In this document: one piece after another, positions 33,691 through 43,963 of the stretch
Layout: every line of letters begins with the position of its first letter
How positions within the stretch are numbered: the stretch's first letter is position 1
Origin: Cocos nucifera
Taxonomy: Eukaryota > Streptophyta > Magnoliopsida > Arecales > Arecaceae
Length of the DNA stretch: 64,000 nt
Direction of reading: 5' to 3'
Assembly (NCBI GenBank): GCA_006176705.1
Contig: QRFJ01000047.1
Span: 124,001-188,000, forward strand
Program-made: the position numbers and the translations under genes
The notes under the pieces: generated by a model
Databases searched by the model: none
What the model was told of the DNA's origin: nothing
Seen by the model: the letters and a program-made list of their open reading frames with translations, nothing else

Positions 33691-33725
33691 CTCTCCCCCC
33701 AACTTAATCGACATTGTCCTCAATG
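33691..33725 (-). promoter_or_regulatory. Second, internal polypurine-tract-like motif
   Basis: The minus strand reads TTGAGGACAATGTCGATTAA followed by GTTGGGGGGAGAG. It has the same layout as the LTR-proximal tract (GAGGAC, A-rich spacer, TTAAGTTGGGGGG) about 1 kb further upstream in the element. A (TTTA)n microsatellite lies at 33797-33833. Confidence 0.75.
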
Positions 33726-33798
33726 GAGAAGAAAAAATAAAGGATGTAATAAAGAACATGGAAGAATACACCTAACTCAGTATATATATTTTTTATAT

Positions 33799-33829
<31 letters not shown>

Positions 33830-33927
33830 TTTTTGGTCCAGCACATGCCTTTACAAATTTGAGCTCTCCCTCCAACTTATTCAAATTATCCTAAAAAAAT
33901 AAACTAAAAAAATAAATTAGATAAAAA

Positions 33928-34521
33928 CTAAATATTGGGTTGCCTCCCAACAAGCGCTAAGTTTACCGTCTTCAGCCAGACACAATGTAGCTCACTATCC
34001 TGTGTCGAATATTGGATTGACAAATTCCAATGGTTTTGGATTGCCAATCTCAGAAAGTTGATTTGATTTTTAATCCCATTATTGATATATTCACTGTTAA
34101 TTTTTGGGATATATTTTATGATTCCATTCTCAGACCCATGTTTATTAAGAATTACTCCTATTTGTTCTTCTAAAATGCTCATGAATGGAGTTTTAGGAGT
34201 TAAGTTTGATTCAATGGGTGCTGGAATGGTGACTAAAGGCGGTTTTAATTCTGGAGGTAAATTAATGTGATCCTGCTTAAACAACTCCATTGACATTTCA
34301 TTACATGCCTTTTGATTTTTATAAGAAGAACCAGCTTCTAGGGTTGAAGGGAATAGGACATTAGGTTTATAAGTCTCGGGTAAATCATCTATTCTCTTTT
34401 CCCTTATTTCTATCTCATTTAAACTGGAACTAGCATCAGTACTAATTCCTGGCTTGGGTTCTTCTATGTGGTTAGTCTCAGTACTAACCAGTTCCTCTAA
34501 ATTTTTCATTTTGGCTAGCAT
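33928..34521 (-). CDS. Gag-like C-terminal frame of non-autonomous element
   Basis: A 197-codon open frame on the minus strand with no intact start context of its own; it probably continues a longer gag frame through a frameshift at about 34520-34740. It has Pro- and Glu-rich low-complexity sequence with KPPLVTIPAPIESNLTPKTP. The end is VWLKTVNLALVGRQPNI, a phrase resembling the C-termini of plant gypsy gag/pol relics. No enzymatic motif. Whether it is translated is unknown. Confidence 0.5.
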   Translation of the reverse strand: MLAKMKNLEELVSTETNHIEEPKPGISTDASSSLNEIEIREKRIDDLPETYKPNVLFPSTLEAGSSYKNQKACNEMSMELFKQDHINLPPELKPPLVTIPAPIESNLTPKTPFMSILEEQIGVILNKHGSENGIIKYIPKINSEYINNGIKNQINFLRLAIQNHWNLSIQYSTQDSELHCVWLKTVNLALVGRQPNI

Positions 34522-34739
34522 CAGTACTAGCCTCTCTCACCTGGTCTTGGTATGGGTCCATAAGAATCCTATAGCTTTTAAGTTCAGGAATTACTTTGGT
34601 ATTCTCAAATTGGAAGATTCTTAGATGAAACATTAGATTGATAATTTAATCCAGGTGGTTGGTGGTCATTAGGTGGGTTATTTGAAATTGGTAGGTTCGG
34701 TAGTTGATCTAGTTCTCTCCTCATGTTAGACTCAACTAA

Positions 34740-35027
34740 TTATCCTATTTGAGCTTCTAGTCTGGCGATAGATTGCTGTTGAGTTAGAATTAATTGTTGA
34801 AGTTGGTTAAATCTATCATCAGCTAGATTGGTCTGTTGAGGAGGTGGGTATGAAGGCTGATTATAATATGATGGCTGGTTAAACTGACTAGGCTGACCAT
34901 TATTATAGGCATAATTTTGATAATTTTGCTCAAGTGAAATTTGGGTCTGAGCCTGAGTCTGTTGGGATGTCCAAGAAAAATTAAAGTTACTCCAATCTGA
35001 ATTATATGAATTTGAAAATGGGATCAT
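34740..35027 (-). CDS. Gag-like Gln/Asn/Tyr-rich frame of non-autonomous element
   Basis: A 95-codon frame rich in Gln, Asn, Tyr and Pro (FNFSWTSQQTQAQTQ, YNQPSYYNQPSYPPPQQ), ending in a short helix FNQLQQLILTQQQSIARLEAQ. This composition matches the region after the capsid in plant gypsy gag proteins. The capsid itself is not recognised upstream. It is likely the start of the same gag relic as 33928-34521, separated by one or two frameshifts. Confidence 0.5.
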   Translation of the reverse strand: MIPFSNSYNSDWSNFNFSWTSQQTQAQTQISLEQNYQNYAYNNGQPSQFNQPSYYNQPSYPPPQQTNLADDRFNQLQQLILTQQQSIARLEAQIG

Positions 35028-36575
35028 TAATCAATTTGGAGTATCCTTGAGTAGCTTGAACTTGTTCTTGGATAAAATATGGAAACTGTGCAGTCATAGG
35101 ATATTCACTTACATGATGGGTTGGACTAGCACAGATTGAATAATTCTCCTGATAATAGAAGATGATGTGAATTGTGAGGAGATTGTTGACCTAGGGTTAG
35201 GAGTTGATCTATTTTCTGATCAAGAAGGTCAACTTTATCTAATTTTTGGACTATTAGATTTCATATTAGCCATTTGATTATTATGTTTAATGTGAATCAA
35301 CCATTCAATTAAGTTCAACTAAATCAGAAAAAGCGATTTCCTACCATGCATGTATTAGTGTAACCCTAATGTATGGTTTAAAAATTTTTAGAATATTTTT
35401 TTTATTTATTTTATTATTATTATTATTTTATTATATTAAAAATTAATTAATTTTTTTAATTATTTTTATTTGTTAATTTTAATTTAATTTAATTTAATTT
35501 AATTATTAATTTTTAGTTAGTTTAATTTTTATTTTATTTTATTTTTAGAGGAGAAAGGAGAAGAAAGAAAAAAGAGTTCTAAAGAAGAGGTCCTAAGGAG
35601 TCCTAGAACTAAGAAGAAAGAGAAGAATTCGGTTTAATTAGATCTAATGTTGGTTAGCAATCAAGTTGGTCAATCAATCCTGACTAAGGGTTATCCTAGA
35701 TCTAGACAGCTCCTAACTGCCAAGGTCACCTTCAAGCCCTCCAAGTGTAGGATTAGCCAATCAACTAGCCAGGTAAGTGTAAGGTTGGTGGGAGTCCCCC
35801 CGTTGCTTGCCTTAGACACCAATTGTGCTTGGCCAGGTAAGCGAACGGAACCAATTAGAAACCACCTTCCTTCGGGCCGCAAGTCATCCCTGAACCACTT
35901 TCCTAGACACCAGTCAAATTGACTTATCCTAACCCGGTTCAACTCTTAGGATTCCTTATCCTATTGAGCTCGAGTTCCTAGGGTTGATGTCTAATTGATT
36001 TTAAAATTTAAAGGCTTAGGTCAATGCAGGATGTTGGTTGGTTGTTTGTGGGCTAAGGAAGGGTGATCAAATCCCCACCTTATCTTGTTTAATTGGGTTG
36101 TGCCCTTAATTTGATTTAATATGAATATGCAAAAAAAAAAAATTCAATCAAAGGGTTTCTATGCAATTTAAACTAGATGCATGCAACTAATTAAATTCTG
36201 AAAGGCTTACCTTGCCTCCAGCAATCACCAAAAAAAATAAAAATAAAAATAAAAATAAAACTAATATGATGCATGCTCTAAACAGTTAGGATTTCCATTT
36301 AAGATTTCTAATTCTTGTTATGAGATTTTTATTAGGTTTAATGAAGATTTTTTTAATTATTTTATATAAAATAAATATAAATAAATAAATAAAATAAAAA
36401 AGAAAGAGAACTAGGGTTAGGACTTTATCTCACGCGCGGAAACTTCTGATCTTTTTGTTCTTTTTTCTTCTCCTGCAAAACAATATAAAAAAAAAAATTA
36501 GCAAGAAATGTAAAATTTTATTTATATTTATTTATAGAAAACAAAGACGATCAAAAATTTAATTATCCATGCTTC
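35028..36575 (-). other. Leader of the non-autonomous element
   Basis: A long untranslated leader between gag relic and primer site. The part 35640-36130 is homologous to bases 1-360 and contains two AGCCAGGTAAG/GGCCAGGTAAG motifs on the plus strand. The rest is AT-rich, with (TTTAAT)n-like tracts at 35390-35510. Frames at 35647-35942 are on both strands and overlap each other, so I regard them as spurious. Confidence 0.6.
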
Positions 36576-36592
36576 CCGGCAACGGGCGCCAA
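36574..36592 (-). promoter_or_regulatory. tRNA-Asp primer-binding site with one extra base
   Basis: The minus strand reads TGGCGCCCGTTGCCGGGAA, complementary to the 3' end of plant tRNA-Asp except for one inserted C. It starts five bases after the LTR end at 36597. In contrast to 22516-22590, complementarity stops after about 18 bases, as in a normal primer site. Confidence 0.85.
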
Positions 36593-36596
36593 AACT

Positions 36597-38005
36597 TGAT
36601 AGGTACGCGGTCTGTCGTTAAGACACCGTGTTTATCAGTTTAATCCCGACTTCTTAAAATCATTAAATTGCGTAGATAGTAGTGAGTCGGGTCGAATCCA
36701 CAGGGAAGGTAGTGTTTTTTAGATTTTGAAGTTTTTATTTTTATAAAAAAAAAAATAAAAAAAAAGAATTTTAGATCAAAAGTGAAGTCGGAAAATAAAA
36801 AGCGAAAATTAAAAGATGCAGAGATTTAAACTTGTACTAAGATCTACTAATTAGATCTTAGCATCTACTTGCAATAAAAAAAATAATAATTAACTTATAG
36901 AAATTAAATTATAATAAAAATTAAAAGTAAGAAATTAAAATATCAAAATAAAATTTTTATTAATTAAAATTTTAGAATTTAAATATATAGAATTTAAAAA
37001 AAAAATAAATAGTCTGATCTATGATCTTGGATCGGCATTGGCAGAAAGATGGTGTAGAAGCTCGCTCTTCTCTGGCACCCGTTGCTTCGAAGCAGCCTTT
37101 AACCCATAGCCTGCTTCGCCCTATACCAAAGCTTCACCTTGATCGGAGAATATTGATTTCTGAATGGCCTAGGGTTCTTTTGATAGAGCTAGGAGGGCTG
37201 GATTATTTTTTCTAAAGGCAATATGGACAATGCCTTTGTAATCATCAAAATACAATAAAATTTGATGAAATTTGAATCAAAATAGTCAGATACGACTCTG
37301 ATCAATCTGATAAAATCCAGCGTTCAACAGGAATCCAACGGTCTAAAAATCATCAAAATCGGATGCAGATAAGCTCAGATCGGGTTGGATTAAATTCTGG
37401 CCGTTGGTCGCGCTTGATCGAGAAAATCTTGGCCCAAAATCGGCTTCGGGAGTCTCGATCCACGCCGGAGGCAGTTCTGCGACCGTCAGATCTTCATTCA
37501 CTTGGTTTCGGCGTTGGATCGCGCCAGATAGCTTAATAGAATTTGAAATCAAGCCTGGAAATCACCACCGGCCGTCCGATCATGACCGCAATCAACCGCA
37601 GCCGTCCGATCGCGCAATTACTATTCCCATGGACCGGATGGACCAACCGCACGCCACACCGCAGCCAATCAGCGCTTCTGTCGCCGAGTGAAATGACAAG
37701 ATTGCCCTGTGAGCCGCGATAAATTTCTGTAGACCCTGGTCTAGGTCCGCCACGTGGCAATCTCTGATTCGCCGGATTTTACTGTGAGCTGGCGGTCCAC
37801 GCCTGGATCGTGGACCGGCTGATGGCTTCAACGGCTGAGTCGGCTTGATGGCTCGGCTTGGCTTGGTGGCTCGGCTTGCGGAGCGTCTGAGCCCTTTCTC
37901 TTTTTATTTAATTTTTATATTATTTTATTTTTTTAAAAATTCCATATCTTTTCATTTAGCTCTATTTTATCCTTGAAATTTATTTCCGTTGTGATCAGAA
38001 AATGA
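36597..38005 (-). repeat. 5' LTR of the non-autonomous element, cut by gap
   Basis: It corresponds to 31078 to about 32510 of the partner LTR. The promoter-distal ~190 bases fall in the gap. Small deletions against the partner LTR may be sequencing or assembly errors, because many are single bases in homopolymers. Confidence 0.9.
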
Positions 38006-38030
38006 NNNNNNNNNNNNNNNNNNNNNNNNN
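38006..38030. other. Assembly gap (25 N)
   Basis: Twenty-five unknown bases. By comparison with the partner LTR, at least ~190 bases of LTR end, the target-site duplication CCGAC and possibly more of the host gypsy are missing, so the true size is larger than 25. Confidence 0.95.
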
Positions 38031-38133
38031 CAAAAATATCTCATCCCAACGAGCACGAGAAGTTGAAAGAACTTTGGCAGTCACATTTATACTCTCTTTC
38101 TTCGAATTTCGAACTCAGAAGTAGGAGGACTAT

Positions 38134-39028
38134 TATTGGGGATAAACCCATTTCCATCAAAGTTCGGCTAAATGTTCAGTCTCAGAGTGATTTTGGATGA
38201 GCTTCTATGCTTTATTATACCTGGTGGACCCCCTGCAGTCAAAGAAGATGAATTCCTCATCTCCAAGCGGTCGGCCCTCCTATGGTCAAACTTCATTTAG
38301 ACAAATTTAAATAGTGGAAGCAGTTGCATAGGCAGCAAATGGCCTGGCCTGATCGGCTTGAAAACTGACCAGACTTCTCCAGCGAACTCCTTCCGAACTT
38401 CTCTAGTAGTCGAACTTCTTTCAGACTTCTCCAGTAGCCAAACTCCTTCCGAACTTCTCCAGCGGTCGAACTCCTTTTGAACTTCTTTCGGTCGAACTTC
38501 TCCCGGTCGCCCAGGAAGGTCTCCATACGAACCCGACTCCATACGGCACAAATCAACTCACCCATAGATCGCTTAAGAGGAGTCCGAGCTCCCCTGGTAT
38601 TGATGTAACTCAAAGATTCGTTGCCAACTGACGCCTACTCCTCTGAACTTTGACTATTAAATCTCAACGGACTGGCACGTCACGATAATAAATACTATCC
38701 TCAATAACAAACTCCACGTGGCCCCAAACAGCCCACTACCAGGTGGTTACGACTGTCACTATCAGTTTGTTATAGGCTTCGCCTATATAAGAGATCCTTT
38801 AGATATACTTTCTTCTCTAAGCTCTCATCTTCTACTTAAAACTCTACTCTAAATCTCTCTGAGCATCCCATTTCTATTGATCGAAAGAGCTAACTTGATC
38901 GTCGGAGGATCTTGCTGGAGCCACCACCCCCGACTCCAGACAAGACTTATTTTATAGATCATCGACGGCGACCTCGTCTTCTCCGACTCTAGCTTCAAAT
39001 CTATCGTCAATTAGATTTCGCACCAATA
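38134..39028 (+). repeat. Gypsy 3' LTR (partner of 28327-29278)
   Basis: An 895-base LTR starting TATTGGGGATAAACC after a polypurine tract (AAGTAGGAGGACTAT) and ending GCACCAATA. A TATA box TATATAA is at 38784-38790. The U3 repeat block is shorter than in the 5' LTR. The remaining 38031-38133 is gypsy 3' UTR. Confidence 0.9.
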
Positions 39029-39033
39029 CAAAA

Positions 39034-40812
39034 ATTTAAAAAAAGTAAATTAAAAAATAATTAAAATTTAATAAATTAAAATAAAAAATAAATAATAAAT
39101 AATTAGAGTTTTAGAATTAATTAAAGATAAGAAGAGAAATTGTCTAGGATTTTAGTTTCATTTTTCAATATTCAAATTTATAATTGATTTATACAATCTT
39201 TTCATTGTCAACATGTAATCTTATGAAATGTATGTTTTCTTGATCCAATTCTAACATAACCTATTTTATTTAGTATGGACCATATCTAATACGATCATGA
39301 TCGATCTATCTCATAGATATAGATTATTTAGATCATGCAATTGAAGAATATAAATATAAATCTAATTAATTTTTATAATTCATTCTAATCTGAGCACAAA
39401 CCGTATCTTTCTACGATCATGATCTATCTTCTTAGTATAAAATATAAAAAAAATAAATATTAAAATATAAATAAGAAAAGTATGTAAAAGATAAATAAAT
39501 TATATTACTTAATAAAAAGATAAATAGGATCCAAATAATAAATTATCATGATTAGAAGACTTTCTTTATTTTTCTGGATACAAGATCTTTAGCCATATAT
39601 GATTTTGATCCTTCTAGCTTTCATCATTTTCAAATTCCTCAGTAAAGAAAAAGAAAAAAAAAAGAAACAAAAAGAAAGAAAAGAGAAGAGAGAAAAGGAA
39701 GAAGAGAAAGAGAGAGGGATTGGAAGAAGTTTGGAGGGCCTAAGAGAGGGCTAATCCCCCAAGGAGAGGTCTCTGAGGCTCTTGGTCGACTGCAAGCCTT
39801 TAAATAGATGGAGAGTGATTGTCTGGAGGAATTTAATCAAGATTAGGATTAAAATTATGAAGAGAGCACCGCCTGCTCTCTGGACCTTTGCTAGCCATTA
39901 GATGAAGATCGAGTGCTCAAGATATCACCAAAAATACCTGCTTTAATGCCTTGATCGAATTGGGATCATCTTGAATCATTCGATTAGTTTTAATCATCAT
40001 TTTTGGCTGTTGGATAGTGCATCAAAAGTCTAGAAGAACTTGAATTAGGTTGTGAGCTGTTCTAGCCATTAGATCATACCAAAGAATGCTGAGAACCATT
40101 GGATGGTGCAAAGATGGTCGAAAGACTTCAAATCAAAACAAGAAATGCCCCTGGCCATTAGATTTGGACTGGCAGCACTAAGAGCCATTGGATTGCATAG
40201 TTCTATGGTGGTGGATCTTGTGAATCGACCATATTAAAAACCTTGATGAACCATAGCACGACACACCAATTAGAATGATGATTATGCCCCTATAAGCCGC
40301 ATGATCTTTTTTGTGGACCCTTTAAGGATCCACGCCTTCCGCGTCAACCACTAGTCCACCATGGACTGTATGGTTTCTTGATGTCATAGTAATTTTAGGT
40401 GCTGAGAAAATTGGCCGGCTGAGTTGTGGGCTAGCTTTGTGTGCGCATGGGCTGGGCTAGCTTATGGTGCTCTAGCGTTCGTGCACTATGGATTGGCTCG
40501 CAGTGTTTTGGGCCGCAGTTGGTCTGACGGACCTGGCCGAGTTTAGGCGAACCGATCGATTGGGTGAACCGGTTTCTCTCTTTTTATATATATATTTTCT
40601 TTTTCTTTCATTTAAATTTTTGGCTTCCGTTTCTTCTCTGATATACCTTCGATTTGAGTCAAATTTAATTTATTTTAACCCACACATAGAACTTTTTTTA
40701 TTGATGAGATTCTTTCCTGCAAAACATAACTAAAAATATCAATTTTTTTAAATAAATATTAATTATTATATTTCTAAATATTTTTTATTTAGTAATTTTA
40801 TGATAGTTATCA
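39034..40812 (-). mobile_element. Solo Athila-like LTR, right piece (starts at 28170)
   Basis: The main part of the LTR split by the gypsy. Its minus-strand start is TGATAACTATCA at 40812, and TTTGC follows at 40813-40817. Sequence from 39130 to 40800 is the inverse of 20909-22480, including GATCATGATC repeats and the GA-rich tract at 39640-39720. With the left piece it is about 1.9 kb. The frame 40488-40733 is LTR sequence. Confidence 0.85.
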
Positions 40813-40817
40813 TTTGC

Positions 40818-41831
40818 TTCCATAGATTCCATACTCTTTTACAATCTTTTGTAGCTTGCCTGCATCACTAACCTTCCAAACTCCGATGAAGGTGGGATTT
40901 GATCTCGGTCACTTGGTTGCAAATGGCCTTTGGTTATTCCGGCTTTGGGCTTGAGCCGAAAAGATCCAAGTTAGACTTGAATTTAGATTCCAAGGCCCAA
41001 TTATGTTTTAAGTCGGATTTGGATTTACTTTAGGTCTAGCCTAAGCCTAACCCAAAATCCAGCCCAACTCTCCACTCAAAGCCCAACTTCTTCCCTCTCA
41101 CTCTTCCTTTCTCTCTAGACTTTTTACCCCTTCTTTCTATCCTTCCCTACCCCTACCCCTTCTTTTCTCCTATCAAGATAACATGCAGTCTCTCCTTCTC
41201 TACTCCTCCTCTCTCAACACTTCCTCATCTTTCATGCACATATTTCTATTCCTTTTCTTTCTTGGTGCCCCCTACCTCTCTACTCCTCCTCTCTCACACT
41301 TCCTCATCTTTCATGCACATATTTCTATTCCTTTTCTTTCTTGGTGCCCCCTACCTTCCTCTTATAGCATCCCTCTCCTCCTCCTCTCCCTTTTTGATAC
41401 CCTCAAATCTGATTAGAACCATCATACCACCTGCCCCCCACCTCCTTTCCGCTGCTTTGCTTTTTTGATCTTCTTTCTTGCCTCCTCTTTTCTTCCGCAT
41501 GCATAATTTTATATTAGTTGTTGAACGTAGATTTGGATTTTAAACAGTCAAGTATATTTTGGATTGGACACATTAATTTTTGGCTAGGGTGGATTTTTAC
41601 TGAATTGAGAAAAAAAAAATTTAAGTCTAGGCCTTACCATTTTTTTTTTTTTTTGGTTGTGTGTGTCGAGCTAGGGTAAGGGAAAAGCTCACTTTCTAGT
41701 CATATTTCTTTTAAAAGTGACCATAACATTCATAATCGGGCTTCAGATCCTGCCACCTCTCCTATTTCAATCTAGACTTTCCAATCCTAGTTCCAAACAA
41801 ATATATCGATAATTAAGCCTGAGTTTCTTGG
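40818..41831. other. Intergenic sequence upstream of the DUF1644 gene
   Basis: No gene is recognised. A tandem duplication of about 79 bases occupies 41197-41354: CTCTACTCCTCCTCTCTC, TTCATGCACATATTTC and TTGGTGCCCCCTACC each occur twice. The CT-rich frames at 41183-41468 derive from it. A poly(T) run lies at 41641-41654. Confidence 0.6.
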
Positions 41832-42241
41832 TAGGGTGGCGGGCAAATGGGTCAGGTACAATTTGATAAGGACTGGGTTGGAAATTTTTTAACATGAATC
41901 TGATTTATCTATCAAATGGTCAAAAATCTAAGACCAAGCTGCATATATTTATTGAATATGTAACTGAACATGACCCCTCTAACCCGTTTAATGGATAGAT
42001 TAGATCAAGCTTAAAAGGTCTTAAGCGGGTCATGAATAGGTTAGGTTATCAACCTGACAAACTATTAAATAAGTTAAAGCAGATTAAATGGGTTGGAGCT
42101 CTGAATCTTAATCTAAGTTATTTAATAAATAAATTAAATCAAATAGTTGATGATGTAAATTTATTTATGCTAAATCTTGACCGGTTTAACCCGGACTCGT
42201 TACGGTGGAATTGGCCAGTAGAGGTACAAATTGCCACCTTG
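41832..42241. mobile_element. Candidate hAT-like MITE upstream of the gene
   Basis: About 410 bases with ends TAGGGTGGCGGGCAAAT and CAAATTGCCACCTTG, whose first nine bases pair with two mismatches. The interior has the GGGTCAGG/AACCCG motif style of the MITE at 26923-27259. No good 8-base duplication is seen, so the limits are uncertain. It ends about 200 bases upstream of the likely transcription start. Confidence 0.4.
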
Positions 42242-42442
42242 CTTCGCAGCTCCTTCCCACCATCGCCCTTACCCCTTCGCGGTCCTGCGCAGGCGGCTGC
42301 AATGTATTTATGTTCACAAAATTATAAAAAAAAAATGCGCTAAAAAAATCCCCGCCGGCTTGAAGAGGAGACGCCGTTCGAAATCGAGAGAACCCCGTCC
42401 ATCCACGTCATGCGCCACGTCACCAAAGCCCTCCCCTCTCCT

Positions 42443-42448
42443 TATAAG
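42443..42448 (+). promoter_or_regulatory. TATA-like element of the DUF1644 gene
   Basis: TATAAG in the context CTCTCCTTATAAGTGCC. A CT-rich initiator-like region about 30 bases downstream (TCATCCTCCCTCTATTTC, 42472-42489) is a plausible start site, and the 5' UTR intron donor is at 42560. Start-site placement is inference. Confidence 0.5.
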
Positions 42449-42499
42449 TGCCCCGCGCCCACCCTTTTTTGTCATCCTCCCTCTATTTCGCTTCCTTCT

Positions 42500-42519
42500 T
42501 GCGAAATTAGGGTTTCGCA
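42500..42519 (+). promoter_or_regulatory. 5'-UTR hairpin with telo-box in its loop
   Basis: TGCGAAATTAGGGTTTCGCA: a 7-base perfect inverted repeat (TGCGAAA/TTTCGCA) encloses TTAGGG. Together with the arm it makes the reverse complement of the plant telo-box AAACCCTAA, an element common near plant start sites of growth-related genes. Confidence 0.6.
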
Positions 42520-42559
42520 ATCCGTCCTCCTCCTCTCCCCTCTGCCGACTCCAAGTTCT

Positions 42560-43839
42560 GTGAGTATTCCACGCCTGGGCGGCGGATCATCGTCTCGGAA
42601 TCGCTTCCTTTTCCCTCTCGTATCTCAGATCTTCGATCCCTCCGGTAATTTTCTCTTCCGCGAAATTGAATCCAATCTTTCGCTTCTTTTAACCGCCGCT
42701 TCTTGCTTTGATCTGCTTTTCGTTCGCTCCTGCAAGGGATCGGCGCGTCCGCTGCTGTTCGATCCGTTTGCTTTAATCGTGGTTACGTTTTCTTGGACGG
42801 AGTCTTCCTTGTGCCCTTCCCGTTCTTGCCTTTTGTTTTAGCGCTTAGACTGGTACCTCTGGTCTGTCATTTCACTGGTTAGGAGAGGCTGGTTGTGTTG
42901 TATTGGTTAATTGTTGTAGATATTGCTGCTCGATGCCGGACTTATCGTTGCTGGGGAGGGTTCGACTTCGTAGGGTTTGTTTTTGAGGGTTGGTGTTGTG
43001 ATGTAATGATTTCTTGATGTAGATGTCGTATCATGATGATAATAGATGAAAACTGCACCCTTATGTTTTTCTTGTTGATGGGTGAGACGGATGGTTCTGT
43101 TCCAGGTGGTTCCAGTCATGTCCGGAAAATAAATATTTGAATAGAGATTGCCCGAATTGTATCAAACAAGAAGACCAAGCAGTCCTATTCATCAAACTTT
43201 TCCTTATATGTTCTATTATTTTTGTACGAATTCCTAGAGCCGATGAGCTATAACCAAAGTCAGAAGAGGCTCTGCAACTCCTTTCTTAAGAGTTCCTCAT
43301 ATTGGACACACTTTTTAAGGCATACGTAAGTCTGGCTGGTTGTTGGCTTTAGCATCCATTATTTGGATCAGAGATGAAATTTCTATTGATTTATATAGGT
43401 TCCTTATCTCTCGCAGTTGATAAATTTTTGTTCCTAGTTGCTTGTTTATGTGCTACGTCTCCTCTTTGTTTATGTTAATCTCATGTTATGTTATTTTAGG
43501 GATTTGGAATTTTGTTCATTTCTGCGCTTGTTTGAGGTTTTATATGCAGGCCAAGTGGTAGAAGTTTTTGCATCTCTTTTTAAATTGAGCTTTGAACTTT
43601 TTTTTTTTTTTTTTTTGGTTTTTTTGTGCTGTGAGATTCGGATTTGTCACTACTTCTGAATGTTTACTTCTGTTTCTTGTTTGTCTTTGAATCTCTGACC
43701 ATTGTCAATAATCAGATGTGACCTAAAAATTTTATTTAACCAAAGACTCTTTTTAACTGAAGATACTGTGATAGATCAAAATGTAGTTCTTCTTGCACTA
43801 GTTTGGTGTCTGTTTTTTTCTTTTTTTTTTTTTTTGTAG
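42560..43839 (+). other. 5'-UTR intron of the DUF1644 gene (predicted)
   Basis: Donor TTCT/GTGAGTATT at 42560 and acceptor TTTTTGTAG at 43831-43839 after a long poly(T) tract. A second good acceptor, TTTTTATTTATAG, lies at about 43903. Long 5'-UTR introns are frequent in plant regulatory genes. A poly(T) run at 43600-43616 and the frame 43438-43659 lie inside it and are not coding. Confidence 0.6.
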
Positions 43840-43883
43840 TCACAGTACAAAATTCCATCTGTCTCGGCACCTGATCATATCAC

Positions 43884-43934
43884 ATGCTGCTTTTTATTTA
43901 TAGAACATCAGATTGTTTCCTTGAGGAACATTAG
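43884..43934 (+). promoter_or_regulatory. Possible upstream open reading frame
   Basis: A 16-residue frame (MLLFIYRTSDCFLEEH) starts at 43884, after the first acceptor, and ends 29 bases before the main ATG. Use of the second acceptor at about 43903 would remove its start codon, so splicing could decide whether it is present. Confidence 0.4.
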
Positions 43935-43963
43935 CTTGTTCCATTCATATTCAATCAAGTAGC

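Larger units (their letters stand above)
31078..38005 (-). mobile_element. Non-autonomous LTR element (gag-relic type), minus strand
   Basis: The 3' LTR is 31078-32701 and the 5' LTR starts at 36597 and runs into the gap at 38006. The LTRs have TGATAGGTACGC and ACTTATCA ends on the plus strand. The internal 3.9 kb contains a tRNA-Asp primer site, a long leader, C-terminal gag-like frames and an unusual 3' UTR. No protease, RT, RNase H or integrase is seen. LTR divergence is small, so the insertion is younger than its neighbours. The left flank pentamer is CCGAC; the right flank is lost in the gap. Confidence 0.85.
28327..39028 (+). mobile_element. Gag-only gypsy with CAAAA duplication
   Basis: A plus-strand element flanked by CAAAA at 28322-28326 and 39029-39033. 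LTRs are 28327-29278 and 38134-39028. The internal part has a primer site, gag to about 31065, and a short 3' end (38031-38133) with a polypurine tract. A minus-strand element is inserted at 31078. No pol is visible on either side of that insertion, although the assembly gap at 38006-38030 could hide some sequence. It is a non-autonomous Tat-type element of the same LTR family as the one at 49796-56018. Confidence 0.85.
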
